Positions 47,628 through 63,907 of a stretch of DNA of 64,000 nucleotides are shown here, piece by piece; the first letter of the stretch is position 1, and every line of letters begins with the position of its first letter. A model generated the notes under the pieces. The model was given only the letters and a program-made list of their open reading frames with translations, did no database searches and was not told the origin of the DNA. Position numbers and translations under genes: made by a program. The DNA is from Pseudomonas sp. GL-B-19 (GTDB lineage: Bacteria > Pseudomonadota > Gammaproteobacteria > Pseudomonadales > Pseudomonadaceae): NCBI RefSeq assembly GCF_019956415.1, contig NZ_JAHBDK010000017.1:62001-126000 (forward strand). Reading direction: 5' to 3'.

Positions 47628-47675
47628 GCGCAAGACGACAAACCTGCGGCAATCCTCACCCACCTTACAGGCAAT

Positions 47676-47704
47676 AAAAAACCCCGAACCAAGCGGGGTC
47701 TTTT
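47676..47704 (-). terminator. Terminator of rpoS
   Basis: On the minus strand ACCCCGCTT/..CGGGGT with a TGGT loop and six T residues, 22 bases after the rpoS stop. Confidence 0.9.
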
Positions 47705-47725
47705 ACTGCCGATTGAGCCTGTCGC

Positions 47726-48736
47726 TTATTGAAACAGCGACTCGCTCGACAGGCCGTTCTTCTCGAGAATCTCCCGAAGACGCTTCAGGCCTTCCACCTG
47801 AATCTGTCTGACCCGCTCCCGGGTCAGGCCGATCTCCAGGCCTACGTCTTCAAGCGTGCTGCTCTCGTGTCCGCGCAAACCGAAGCGGCGTACTACCACT
47901 TCGCGTTGTTTGTCCGTCAACTCCGACAGCCATTGATCGATGCTTTGGGACAAGTCGTCATCCTGAAGCAGCTCACAAGGGTCGGTTGGACGGTCATCAG
48001 TCAGGGTGTCCAGCAGGGTTTTATCCGAATCCGGACCCAGCGAGACGTCGACCGAAGAAACCCGCTCATTCAAGCCAAGCATGCGCTTGACCTCTCCCAC
48101 CGGTTTTTCCAGCAGGTTGGCGATTTCTTCGGGTGAGGGTTCGTGATCGAGTTTTTGCGTCAGCTCCCGTGCAGCCCGAAGGTACACGTTGAGCTCCTTG
48201 ACCACATGGATCGGCAACCGGATGGTCCGGGTCTGATTCATGATCGCGCGCTCGATGGTTTGACGAATCCACCAGGTTGCGTAGGTCGAAAAACGAAAGC
48301 CGCGTTCAGGGTCGAATTTCTCCACTGCCCGGATCAGGCCGAGGTTGCCCTCTTCGATCAGGTCCAGCAGCGACAGCCCACGATTGACGTAACGACGGGC
48401 GATTTTCACCACCAGCCGCAGGTTGCTTTCAATCATGCGCTTGCGCCCGGCCGGATCGCCACTTTGCGACAGACGCGCAAAATGAACTTCTTCTTCCGGG
48501 GAGAGCAATGGGGAAAAGCCGATTTCATTGAGATACAGCTGCGTGGCATCAAGTGCCCGCGTGTAATCGATGTACTTGTGTTGTTTTAGCGAAGCGGAGT
48601 GTTTGGATTTGGCACGAACGGAAGAAGGTGGAGCTGCCCCTTCATCATTCGACATCGAATCCGTCTCGATACCGGTCTCCATCAGGAGAACCTCATCGTC
48701 GATGTCAAACTCCGGCACTTCTTTACTGAGAGCCAT
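47726..48736 (-). CDS. rpoS: RNA polymerase sigma factor RpoS
   Basis: A 336-residue stationary-phase and general stress sigma factor. Region 1.2/2 covers [19 protein letters not shown] (about residues 55-73) and the -10 recognition part [19 protein letters not shown] (about 147-165). Region 4 carries [20 protein letters not shown] (about 293-312), which reads the -35 element. Placed between rsmZ and nlpD as in other Pseudomonas; its main promoter is usually inside nlpD. Confidence 0.97.
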   Translation of the reverse strand: MALSKEVPEFDIDDEVLLMETGIETDSMSNDEGAAPPSSVRAKSKHSASLKQHKYIDYTRALDATQLYLNEIGFSPLLSPEEEVHFARLSQSGDPAGRKRMIESNLRLVVKIARRYVNRGLSLLDLIEEGNLGLIRAVEKFDPERGFRFSTYATWWIRQTIERAIMNQTRTIRLPIHVVKELNVYLRAARELTQKLDHEPSPEEIANLLEKPVGEVKRMLGLNERVSSVDVSLGPDSDKTLLDTLTDDRPTDPCELLQDDDLSQSIDQWLSELTDKQREVVVRRFGLRGHESSTLEDVGLEIGLTRERVRQIQVEGLKRLREILEKNGLSSESLFQ

Positions 48737-48842
48737 TGTTATAGTCCTTTGGTGAGTTCGACCTCAAGCTCAAGCGACGCCTTTATCCTTGGCAACGCTG
48801 GAGCCTGTTCCCTCTACGTGACGGAACAAGCTGGCTAACAAA

Positions 48843-49700
48843 TCAACGACGTGGCAGGAATTGCAGCGGATCTACAGGTTTACCTTGGCGGCGAATCTCA
48901 AAATGCAGTTTCACCCGGTCTGTACCCGTTGACCCCATTTCGGCAATTGTCTGTCCGACCTTGACCTGCTGCCCCTCCCGAACCAAAAGCCTGCGGTTAT
49001 GTCCGTAGGCACTGACGTAGGTTTCGCTGTGTTTGATGATGACTAATTCGCCGTAGCCCCTTAAGCCACTCCCGGCGTATACCACCGTCCCATCAGACGC
49101 AGCTAAAACAGGCTGTCCCAAATCTCCGGCGATATCAATTCCTTTATTCAAACTACCGTTTGATGAGAACTTTCCAATCAAAATACCATTAGATGGCCAT
49201 CCCCAGCCGGTCGGGGCGGGACCAGCAGGAGGCAACGGAGCGGGGGTCTGCTTGCTGGCGACGGACGGTGTAACCACCTCTGTAGTCGTGGTTGCGCCAT
49301 TCGGCTGGCGCCGGATTACCGTTGTTTTCAGCGACGACGAAGGCGCCGAACCGGACGCATTGGCCACCGCTGTCGGCGTTGATCCGGTGCGACCATCGAA
49401 GCGAATTATCTGACCCGGATGGATCGTATAGGGCGTAGGAATGTTGTTGCGTGCGGCGAGGGCTTTGTAGTCCCAGCCGTAGCGAAAAGCGATCGAGAAC
49501 AGGGTGTCTTTTGGTCGAACGACATACTGACCTGTGGTCACTACCGGACGTTGCGGCGCAGCCTTGTTGCCTTCGACTACGCCTACGCTACTCGATTTGG
49601 TGCTGGAGCAACCGACCAGCAAGGTGCTCAAGACGAGGCCAGTCACCAGGCGCTGAAAGCTCGTTGTACTCATACGCTGCGCAATGACTGTGAGACTCAC
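48843..49700 (-). CDS. nlpD: NlpD-type lipoprotein, LysM and degenerate LytM domains
   Basis: A 285-residue outer-membrane lipoprotein that activates amidases at the septum. The lipobox is LLVGC (about residues 26-30). A LysM domain follows (YVVRPKDTLFSIAFRYG, about 58-74), then a Pro/Thr-rich linker, then the M23/LytM domain (about 185-285). That domain has Asn in NKGIDIAG and Lys in KLHFEIR where active peptidases have His, so like E. coli NlpD it should be non-catalytic. The GTG at 49700, with GGGAG six bases upstream, is preferred to the ATG at 49673. Confidence 0.92.
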   Translation of the reverse strand: MSLTVIAQRMSTTSFQRLVTGLVLSTLLVGCSSTKSSSVGVVEGNKAAPQRPVVTTGQYVVRPKDTLFSIAFRYGWDYKALAARNNIPTPYTIHPGQIIRFDGRTGSTPTAVANASGSAPSSSLKTTVIRRQPNGATTTTEVVTPSVASKQTPAPLPPAGPAPTGWGWPSNGILIGKFSSNGSLNKGIDIAGDLGQPVLAASDGTVVYAGSGLRGYGELVIIKHSETYVSAYGHNRRLLVREGQQVKVGQTIAEMGSTGTDRVKLHFEIRRQGKPVDPLQFLPRR

Positions 49701-49911
49701 CCGCCGCTCCCTATGTGGTGGCTGAAATTGTGGATTGCCGTATTCCGGCTCGAAATGTCGCAAGTATAACGGGCCGAACCGGCTTTACCTTTAATGAAGC
49801 AAAATCGCTCCGCGCACACGTTTGCCTACTGACGATAAATACCGTTTAACCAATCGATGCCGCTGTAAGACACGGCCAATCGAAGAGAATTCAGCGCATA
49901 AAAACAAATGC

Positions 49912-51325
<1,414 letters not shown>

Positions 51326-51338
<13 letters not shown>

Positions 51339-52384
51339 GGGCTGTCCGTCTGCCCCACCGGCACCAGATCAACGAGCTCGCGCACCAATACGGTGGCAAA
51401 GCATCCGGCCGGGAGGACGAATTCCAGTTGCAGAATGTCAGGCTCGGGATAATGCCACGTCAACCCACCAATGGGCAGCCGCAGGATGCGACGTTCGTGA
51501 CTCATACCGGCGTTAATCAACCAATCACGCAAGTCCGCTTCGCGAGCGGCGATGTCCTGCTCCAGTACATGGACAGCGCCGGTCGCTGGCGAGTCACCTT
51601 CGCCCCACTGCGGGCCGGTCGGGTGCAGATCGAGAATCGCCAGACGCGGGTCGCTGCATTCCGCTTCACCGGCCGGAAAGAAACTGCGGCTGTCGGTGAA
51701 GGCCAGCAGATCGCCGACCTGAGCACGCTGCCAACTGCCATCGGCAACCCGTGCAGCCAACACCTGATTGAACAGGAAACTGCGCGCCGTGGAGAGCAGA
51801 CGCGAGCGCACGTTGCGCTGCTCCGGCAACGCTTTGCGCGCCGCCCACGCACGGGCATCGACGACGTTACCGCCGTCAAAGCCGAAACGCTGGACGCCGA
51901 AATAATTGGGAATACCTTGCCTGGCGATCAATTGAAGCCGCTCTTCAATCGCCGCTTTGTCGCCAGCGAATTGCGTCAGGCGCAAGGTGAAGCCATTGGC
52001 CGAGTGAGCACCGCGTTGCAGCTTGCGTTTGTGTCGACCGGTCTTGAGGATTTTCAGTGTGTCGTTTTCCGCCGCCGACAAATCCGGGTCAGCCTTTCCC
52101 GGCAGTTGCACGCTGAACCATTGGCGCGTCAGCGCCTGACGATCCTTGAGCCCGGCATAACTGACAGTGCGCAATGGCACGCCCGCCGCCTTGGCGATCC
52201 GCCGTGCCGCTTCCTCGGTATTGAGACCGCGCTTTTCCACCCAGATCCACAAATGCTCGCCATCACCGCTGAGGGGGATGTTGAGCACTTCATCGACCTG
52301 AAAATCTTCTGCCGTGGCTTTCAGAACAGCGGTGCCAAGCGCCTCGCCATAGGCCCGTGGGCCGAGCAATTGCGATTCGTTCAT
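51326..52384 (-). CDS. truD: tRNA pseudouridine(13) synthase TruD
   Basis: A 352-residue enzyme that makes pseudouridine 13 in tRNA-Glu. The catalytic Asp is in YAGLKDRQA (about residues 76-84). The NYFGVQRFG motif is near residues 157-165, and the TRUD insertion domain fills about 155-305. It overlaps ispF by four bases (ATGA) and surE by 13 bases, so the cluster is translationally coupled. Confidence 0.94.
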
Positions 52385-52854
52385 GCGCGCAGCAACAAGG
52401 CAACGGAGTGCACGGCAATGCCTTCTTCGCGACCGACAAAGCCAAGCTTTTCGGTGGTGGTAGCTTTCACGTTCACTTGATCCAACTCAACTTGAAGATC
52501 CGCGGCAATCAGCGCGCGCATCGATTCGATATGCGGGGCCATTTTCGGCGCCTGGGCGACGATGGTGTTATCAACGTTGCCGACTTTCCAGCCTTTGGCG
52601 TGAATCAGCGCGACGACGTGGCGCAGCAGCCCCCGGCTATCAGCACCCTTGAATGTCGGATCGGTGTCCGGGAAATGCTTGCCGATATCACCCAACGCGG
52701 CCGCGCCGAGCAAAGCATCACTCAAGGCGTGCAGCAGGACGTCACCGTCGGAGTGAGCGAGCAGCCCGAAGCCGTGTGCAATGCGCACGCCGCCCAGAGT
52801 AATGAAATCGCCTTCAGCGAAACGGTGCACATCATAGCCGTGGCCAATACGCAT
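52381..52854 (-). CDS. ispF: 2-C-methyl-D-erythritol 2,4-cyclodiphosphate synthase
   Basis: A 157-residue trimeric enzyme of the MEP isoprenoid pathway. Metal ligands are in GHGYDVH (residues 4-10) and the His in [14 protein letters not shown] (about 31-44). The ATG at 52854 is preceded by seven T residues that belong to the fghA terminator, so there is no normal ribosome site except within the terminator stem. It starts the ispF-truD-surE-pcm gene string. Confidence 0.95.
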   Translation of the reverse strand: MRIGHGYDVHRFAEGDFITLGGVRIAHGFGLLAHSDGDVLLHALSDALLGAAALGDIGKHFPDTDPTFKGADSRGLLRHVVALIHAKGWKVGNVDNTIVAQAPKMAPHIESMRALIAADLQVELDQVNVKATTTEKLGFVGREEGIAVHSVALLLRA

Positions 52855-52884
52855 AAAAAAACGCCCCGATTTTTGTCAGGGCGT
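52855..52884 (-). terminator. Terminator of adhC-fghA, touching the ispF start
   Basis: Minus-strand stem CGCCC-TG/..C-GGGGCG with seven T residues that run directly into the ispF ATG. Confidence 0.82.
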
Positions 52885-52897
52885 GATTCTACCTGCA

Positions 52898-53743
52898 TTA
52901 GACGCCTAGGGCGCGTCCATGATGTTGCAAGTGGTCGTCGATAAAACTGGCGATAAAGAAATAGCTGTGGTCGTAGCCCGGCTGCAAGCGCAACGTTAGC
53001 GGATGACCGGCCAGTTTGGCCGCCTGTTGCAAGGCTTCAGGCTTGAGCTGAGTGGCGAGGAAATCATCACGATCGCCTTGATCGACCAGCAGCGGCAGCT
53101 TCTCTTCGGCCTCGGCGATCAGGGCGCAAGCATCCCATTCGCGCCACTTCGAACGGTCCTCTCCCAGGTAACGAGAGAAGGCCTTCTGACCCCACGGGCA
53201 GTCCATCGGATTGTTGATCGGCGAGAACGCCGACACCGACTGATAACGACCCGGATTGCGCAAGGCGCAGACCAGCGCGCCATGGCCGCCCATGGAGTGA
53301 CCACTGATGCCACGCTTGTCCGACGCGGGGAAATGGGCCTCGACCAATGCCGGCAATTCCTGCACCACATAGTCATGCATCCGATAGTGCCGCGACCAAG
53401 GCTCTTGGGTAGCATTCAGATAAAACCCGGCGCCGAGGCCGAAGTCCCAAGCGCCGTCTGGATCACCCGGCACATCGGGACCGCGCGGGCTGGTGTCCGG
53501 CGCAATGATGATCAGCCCCAACTCAGCCGCCATGCGCATGGCCCCGGCCTTTTGCATGAAGTTCTCGTCGGTGCAGGTCAGGCCAGACAACCAATACAGC
53601 ACAGGCAGCTTGCCACCCTGCTCCGCTTGCGGCGGCAGGTACACGGCAAACACCATGTCGCAGCCGAGCACGTCGGAGCGATGCCGGTAGCGCTTGTGCC
53701 AGCCGCCAAAGCTTTTCTGGCAGGAGATATTTTCCAGGCTCAT
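52898..53743 (-). CDS. fghA: S-formylglutathione hydrolase
   Basis: A 281-residue esterase that releases formate and glutathione in formaldehyde detoxification. The nucleophile elbow is [12 protein letters not shown] (about residues 145-156), with Asp in DQGDRDDFL and His in GYDHSYFF (about 257-264) completing the triad. It begins eight bases after adhC in the same operon. A terminator follows. Confidence 0.95.
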   Translation of the reverse strand: MSLENISCQKSFGGWHKRYRHRSDVLGCDMVFAVYLPPQAEQGGKLPVLYWLSGLTCTDENFMQKAGAMRMAAELGLIIIAPDTSPRGPDVPGDPDGAWDFGLGAGFYLNATQEPWSRHYRMHDYVVQELPALVEAHFPASDKRGISGHSMGGHGALVCALRNPGRYQSVSAFSPINNPMDCPWGQKAFSRYLGEDRSKWREWDACALIAEAEEKLPLLVDQGDRDDFLATQLKPEALQQAAKLAGHPLTLRLQPGYDHSYFFIASFIDDHLQHHGRALGV

Positions 53744-53751
53744 GACCGACC

Positions 53752-54966
<1,215 letters not shown>

Positions 54967-54972
54967 TCATCG

Positions 54973-55869
54973 ATGTCCGAGAGCCGCTGGGAAGGGATCG
55001 ACGAATTCGTCGCCGTGGCCGAATGCAGCCAATTCACCGCCGCTGCCGAACGCCTTGGGGTTTCTTCCTCTCACATCAGTCGACAAATCGTACGCCTTGA
55101 AGAGCGCCTTCAGACCCGCCTTCTTTACCGCAGCACCCGTCGTGTGACGCTGACGGAAGCCGGGCAAACTTTCTTGCAACATTGCCAGCGCCTGCAAGAC
55201 GGCCGAGAAGAAGCCTTGCGCGCGGTCGGCGACCTGACCAGCGAACCCAAAGGAATGCTGCGCATGACCTGCGCCGTGGCGTACGGCGAGCGCTTTATCG
55301 TGCCGCTGGTAACGCGCTTCATGGGGCTCTACCCGCAACTGCGTGTCGACATCGAATTGAGCAACCGCCCGCTCGACCTGGTGCATGAAGGCCTGGACCT
55401 GGCGATCCGTCTTGGTCGCCTGCAAGATTCGCGACTGGTTGCCACACGCCTGGCACCACGACGCATGTACCTGTGCGCATCACCGTCCTACCTGGAACGC
55501 TATGGTCGGCCACACAGCTTGTCGGAATTGAGCCGCCACAACTGCCTCATCGGCAGCTCGGACCTGTGGCAACTGGAACAGAACGGGCGGGAATTTTCGC
55601 AGAGGGTACAGGGAAACTGGCGCTGCAACAGTGGGCAAGCGGTGCTGGATGCCGCGCTACAGGGCGTGGGGTTGTGTCAGTTGCCGGACTATTACGTGCT
55701 GGAGCATTTGAAAAGCGGCGCATTGATTTCACTGCTGGAGGCGCATCAACCGCCGAATACGGCCGTTTGGGCGCTTTATCCGCAGCAACGGCATCTGTCG
55801 CCCAAGGTGCGCAAGTTGGTGGATTATTTGAAGGAGGGGTTGGCTGAGCGGCCGGAATATCGAACTTAG
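54973..55869 (+). CDS. gfnR: LysR-family regulator GfnR of formaldehyde detoxification
   Basis: A 298-residue LysR regulator. The helix-turn-helix FTAAAERLGVSSSHISRQIVRLE covers about residues 21-43, followed by the usual effector domain. It is divergent from adhC-fghA, as the P. aeruginosa gene PA3630 is, which encodes GfnR, the activator of glutathione-dependent formaldehyde neutralisation. The 108-base gap between start codons must contain its binding site. Confidence 0.82.
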   Translation: MSESRWEGIDEFVAVAECSQFTAAAERLGVSSSHISRQIVRLEERLQTRLLYRSTRRVTLTEAGQTFLQHCQRLQDGREEALRAVGDLTSEPKGMLRMTCAVAYGERFIVPLVTRFMGLYPQLRVDIELSNRPLDLVHEGLDLAIRLGRLQDSRLVATRLAPRRMYLCASPSYLERYGRPHSLSELSRHNCLIGSSDLWQLEQNGREFSQRVQGNWRCNSGQAVLDAALQGVGLCQLPDYYVLEHLKSGALISLLEAHQPPNTAVWALYPQQRHLSPKVRKLVDYLKEGLAERPEYRT

Positions 55870-55913
55870 ATGTGCTTGCAGTTTTCAGTGACTAGTTTGC
55901 TGACTGATAGAGC

Positions 55914-55984
55914 GCCATCGCGAGCAGGCTCGCTCCCACAGGGAAATGCATTCCATTGTGGGAGCGAGCCTGCTCGCGATGGCG
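55914..55984. repeat. REP/BIME inverted pair
   Basis: Tail-to-tail arms ATCGCGAGCAGGCTCGCTCCCACA and complement around a short spacer, between gfnR and ispD, both of whose 3' ends face it. Confidence 0.85.
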
Positions 55985-56005
55985 GTAGAGAGACCAACGA
56001 ATAAT

Positions 56006-56713
56006 CTAGCGGCGATTAGCCCAACGCTGACGCAACCATTCGAGGTCTTCCGGACGCGTAACCTTGAGGTTGTCGGACCGGCCTTCAATCAGACGCGGCG
56101 ACATGCCTGCCCATTCCATCGCTGATGCTTCATCGGTAACGACCGCATCTGCCACCAGACTGTCCGCCAACGCCCGATGCAGCGCGCCAAGGCGAAACAT
56201 CTGCGGCGTGTAAGCTTGCCAGATCACGCTGCGATCGACGGTTTCGACGACACGACCGTGCTTGTCGACCCGCTTGAGGGTGTCGCGTGCCGGAACCGCC
56301 AGCAACCCGCCTACGGGATCATCAGCCAGTTCGCCCAGCAATTTGTCCAGATCATCGCGGCTCAGATTCGGTCGCGCGGCGTCGTGAACCAGCACCCAGT
56401 CTTCATCGTCAGCACCCAGCGCATGCAAATGCAGCAACGCATTGAGTACCGATCCGGAACGTTCGGTGCCGCCGTCAACCCGCTGAATTCGCGAATCGGC
56501 GGCGCAGGCCAAGTTTGGCCAATAAGGATCATCAACAGCAAGACTGACCACCAACCCTTTCAGGGAAGGATGATCAAGGAAACAGCCGAGGCTGTGTTCG
56601 AGAATAGTGCGTCCGCCCAGTTGCAGGTATTGCTTGGGACGGTCTGCGGCCATACGGGCACCGACGCCCGCGGCAGGAATCACGGCCCAGAAGGCCGGTA
56701 ACGAGGAATTCAT
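56006..56713 (-). CDS. ispD: 2-C-methyl-D-erythritol 4-phosphate cytidylyltransferase
   Basis: A 235-residue enzyme of the MEP pathway that joins CTP and methylerythritol phosphate. The nucleotide-binding motif PAAGVGARMAADRPKQY is near residues 13-29, VHDAARPN near 108-115 and the C-terminal TRPEDLEWLRQ is typical. It overlaps ftsB by four bases and is unlinked here from ispF, 3 kb upstream. Confidence 0.95.
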   Translation of the reverse strand: MNSSLPAFWAVIPAAGVGARMAADRPKQYLQLGGRTILEHSLGCFLDHPSLKGLVVSLAVDDPYWPNLACAADSRIQRVDGGTERSGSVLNALLHLHALGADDEDWVLVHDAARPNLSRDDLDKLLGELADDPVGGLLAVPARDTLKRVDKHGRVVETVDRSVIWQAYTPQMFRLGALHRALADSLVADAVVTDEASAMEWAGMSPRLIEGRSDNLKVTRPEDLEWLRQRWANRR

Positions 56714-56988
56714 TGAGCCAACTGGAAAAGGGTTTCGCCGTCCTTGACCATGCCTAACTCATGGCGAGCCCGCTCTTCAACAGTCTCCATACCTTTTTTC
56801 AGTTCGCTGACTTCGGCGTCCATCACCCGATTGCGCTCCAGCAACCCTTCGTTCTCAGCCTGTTGATCCTTGATCTGCTGAGTCAGCTCAGCCACTTGCG
56901 CCAGACTGCCATTACCCACCCACAGGCGGTATTGCAGGCCAGCCAGCAACAAGAGCAAGACGAGGAACAACCAATTGGGACTGCGCAT
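56710..56988 (-). CDS. ftsB: Cell division protein FtsB
   Basis: A 92-residue bitopic division protein. One membrane helix covers about residues 4-21 (WLFLVLLLLLAGLQYRLWV), and a coiled coil follows from about 28 to 70 (VAELTQQIKDQQAENEGLLE). It links FtsL and FtsQ at the septum. The gap to eno is 170 bases. Confidence 0.93.
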   Translation of the reverse strand: MRSPNWLFLVLLLLLAGLQYRLWVGNGSLAQVAELTQQIKDQQAENEGLLERNRVMDAEVSELKKGMETVEERARHELGMVKDGETLFQLAQ

Positions 56989-57159
56989 CGAATATCAGGT
57001 TTCCAGTGAAAAAAGACAGCCATGCAAAAACTTTGAAGCTTCTGATAGCACGAAGCCTGGAAGAACCAGGCTTGTGCTGATAAGGCATCAGATTAGTGGC
57101 AAATTGATCGCTGTTGCGATTTTTTCGACACAATCCGGTGTCTTTTTACCATTTAGCAA

Positions 57160-61116
<3,957 letters not shown>

Positions 61117-61369
61117 TTAAAGCGGTCCGAGCCGCCGGGGAAAGCGAAGGAAGGCCGAAGCCCCCGATCACCTGCATTAATCACAGTGCACCTTTCAAAA
61201 AAACCGCCGCGTTGGGACAGACCGGCAGATGAAACACCGGTACGTTGCTCGCTACACATTTTTTGGAATCGCCCAGCAAAGACTGCTTGGTAATCGGCAA
61301 CTCCTGCAATTCAGGCGAATCCACAGAAGTTGTATCAAGAAGGGAGCGTAGTCTACCGGAAAGCCCCTT

Positions 61370-62683
61370 TCAGCTCAAACCTTGATCTTCGCTCGGTGGC
61401 AGCCAATGCAAATGCCAGCCTTCCTGCCCACTGCCATTCAAGCCCCGTACGTTGGCCACCGCCAGCAATTGCCCGTCGCGATAGACCAGCGGCAATCTGC
61501 CACGGGCGAAGCCCGGAACACCGCGCTCGTTGAGCAAACGCTTCAGGTCGCGGTGGCCGCGATCAGCAAAATGCATGACCTCACCTCCCTCACGATAGCG
61601 GATTTGCAGTGGACCATCGGGGATTTGTCCGGTGAGCGTGAGCACGCCATTCTCCGGCAACACCAGCGACTTCAAAGGATCAGCCCATTGGACGGCAGGC
61701 GGCGGACTGCATAGCCAATAGCCCGACAGCCACCAAATCCGCCCCGCCGAACGATGCAGTTCGCCATCCGCCAATCGCCAGACCGGACGAGCATCACCGG
61801 AGGCATCGCGCAAATCCTCCCAACCCGACCAATGGTCGCTGTCAGGCAATCTCGTCAGCGATGCGAGCCAGTGGCTTAGCGCATTGCGTTGGCGCGCGGC
61901 GGAGCGTTTTGCGAGGGAAGCCAGCTCCAGAGAGGGCAAGCCCAGCCAGTCAAAATCATTGACCGTGGTCGCTTCGGCCAGATCGATCTGTGCCAACTCA
62001 TCAAGCAATGCCTGCGCTTCGCTCAAGTGCGCAGCGCTACGGGCCATGGTCGCCACTGCTTGAGGCCAGCGCTCGGTCAACACCGGGAACACCTGATGCC
62101 GCAGGTAGTTGCGAGAGAACTGCCGATCCTGGTTCGAAGGATCTTCGATCCAGCTCAGCTGATGGGCTGTTGCATAGGCTTCAAGTTCGCCGCGACTGAC
62201 GTCCAGCAATGGCCGCAGCAGATGACCCCGGCCCAACCGACGCTGGCTCGGCATCCCCGACAAACCTCTCACCCCTGCCCCGCGCAACAGTCGAAACAAC
62301 AGGGTTTCTGCCTGATCGTCACGGTGCTGGGCGGTCAGCAGCAGTTCATTGGCCTGAGTGGCTTCAACGAATGCGCCGTAACGCGCATCCCGAGCGGCAC
62401 GCTCAAGGCTGGCGCCGGGCTGAACTTGAACGTGAATCACCTTTAACGGCACACCCAAGGCATCACAGACGGCCTGACAATGTTCCGGCCACGCATCCGC
62501 CGCAGCCTGAAGGCCGTGATGGACATGGATGGCGCTGAGCGCTGGCAGGGATTGGGTTTTTGCGAGGTGGGCGAGCAGGTGCAGCAGGACGGTGGAATCG
62601 AGACCACCGGAGAAGGCAATACGCCAGGTTGACGCGTTACGCCACGGTGCAAGTTGCTTGAGAAGTGTTGCGCAAAGAGTCAT
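61370..62683 (-). CDS. tilS: tRNA(Ile)-lysidine synthase
   Basis: A 437-residue enzyme that makes lysidine at the wobble base of a minor tRNA-Ile so that it reads AUA. The ATP-binding PP-loop is SGGLDST (about residues 24-30), with HRDDQAETLLFRLLRGAG (about 120-137) and two C-terminal domains. The ATG at 62683 lies after a REP pair, which rules out a longer start. Confidence 0.94.
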   Translation of the reverse strand: MTLCATLLKQLAPWRNASTWRIAFSGGLDSTVLLHLLAHLAKTQSLPALSAIHVHHGLQAAADAWPEHCQAVCDALGVPLKVIHVQVQPGASLERAARDARYGAFVEATQANELLLTAQHRDDQAETLLFRLLRGAGVRGLSGMPSQRRLGRGHLLRPLLDVSRGELEAYATAHQLSWIEDPSNQDRQFSRNYLRHQVFPVLTERWPQAVATMARSAAHLSEAQALLDELAQIDLAEATTVNDFDWLGLPSLELASLAKRSAARQRNALSHWLASLTRLPDSDHWSGWEDLRDASGDARPVWRLADGELHRSAGRIWWLSGYWLCSPPPAVQWADPLKSLVLPENGVLTLTGQIPDGPLQIRYREGGEVMHFADRGHRDLKRLLNERGVPGFARGRLPLVYRDGQLLAVANVRGLNGSGQEGWHLHWLPPSEDQGLS

Positions 62684-62698
62684 GGACGCATCAAAACC

Positions 62699-62788
62699 TG
62701 TAGGAGCAGAGCTTGCTCGCGATGAACGATAACGCGGTCGGTCTGTTAAACCGAGGCGTCCCAATCGCGGGCAAGCCTCGCTCCTACA
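62699..62788. repeat. REP/BIME inverted pair
   Basis: Arms TGTAGGAGCAGAGCTTGCTCGCGATG and a diverged complement (ATCGCGGGCAAGCCTCGCTCCTACA) between accA and tilS. Confidence 0.82.
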
Positions 62789-62806
62789 TGATGCAGGAGC
62801 GTTAGA

Positions 62807-63754
62807 TCAGAGACCGTAGCTCATCAATCGCGCGTAACGGCGGGCCAGCAGTGCGTCATTGTCGAACTTCTTCAACATCGCCAATTGCGAGGTCAGCTCG
62901 GCACGGATCGATGCCGCCGCCGCCGCTGGATTGCGATGTGCGCCGCCCAATGGCTCGCTGATCACCTTATCCACAATGCCCAGGCCTTTCAGGCGCTCGG
63001 CGGTGATGCCCATGGCTTCAGCGGCATCCGGCGCTTTATCGGCGGTTTTCCACAGGATCGATGCGCAACCTTCCGGCGAAATTACCGCGTAGGTCGAGTA
63101 CTGCAGCATGTTCAGTTGATCGCAAACACCGATTGCCAGAGCACCACCGGAACCACCTTCACCGATCACGGTGGCGATGATTGGGGTTTTCAAGCGAGCC
63201 ATGACACGCAGGTTCCAGGCAATCGCCTCACTCTGGTTACGCTCTTCAGCGTCGATACCAGGGTAGGCGCCGGGGGTGTCGATAAAGGTCAGGATCGGCA
63301 TCTTGAAGCGCTCGGCCATTTCCATCAGGCGGCACGCCTTGCGGTAGCCTTCCGGACGCGGCATGCCGAAGTTGCGGCGAACTTTCTCGCGCACTTCACG
63401 GCCTTTCTGGTGACCGATGATCATCACCGGCTGGTCGTCCAGACGAGCGATACCGCCAACGATGGCTGCGTCATCAGAGAAGTGACGGTCGCCGTGCAAT
63501 TCGTCGAACTCGGTGAAGATGTGTTCGATGTAGTCCAGGGTATACGGACGTTTCGGGTGACGCGCCAGACGTGCGATCTGCCAGCTGGTCAGCTTGCCGA
63601 AGATGTCTTCGGTCAGCGTGCTGCTTTTGTCCTGCAGGCGGGAGATCTCATCGCCGATATTCAGCGAATTGTCGTTACCGACCAAGCGCAACTCTTCGAT
63701 CTTGGCTTGCAGGTCGGCGATCGGCTGTTCGAAATCTAGAAAATTCGGGTTCAT
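62807..63754 (-). CDS. accA: Acetyl-CoA carboxylase carboxyltransferase subunit alpha
   Basis: A 315-residue subunit of the enzyme that makes malonyl-CoA, the first step of fatty acid synthesis. Characteristic parts are [17 protein letters not shown] (about residues 82-98), [10 protein letters not shown] (about 155-164) and [12 protein letters not shown] (about 196-207). The ATG at 63754 gives the normal N-terminus. It follows dnaE after about 150 bases, as in many proteobacteria. Confidence 0.96.
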   Translation of the reverse strand: MNPNFLDFEQPIADLQAKIEELRLVGNDNSLNIGDEISRLQDKSSTLTEDIFGKLTSWQIARLARHPKRPYTLDYIEHIFTEFDELHGDRHFSDDAAIVGGIARLDDQPVMIIGHQKGREVREKVRRNFGMPRPEGYRKACRLMEMAERFKMPILTFIDTPGAYPGIDAEERNQSEAIAWNLRVMARLKTPIIATVIGEGGSGGALAIGVCDQLNMLQYSTYAVISPEGCASILWKTADKAPDAAEAMGITAERLKGLGIVDKVISEPLGGAHRNPAAAAASIRAELTSQLAMLKKFDNDALLARRYARLMSYGL

Positions 63755-63907
63755 AGGCGTCCGTCTTGGGTCGACGTCCAAGAGAGCTTGGGCCGGCCGG
63801 TTGTCTATTCGCGCCCTACCTTAAGGGAGAGGCGCGTTCAGGTCGAGATTAAAAATTCAGGTCGAGATCAGGGCGCACTCTTCATGACAAAAAATGGCAC
63901 CTGACCG

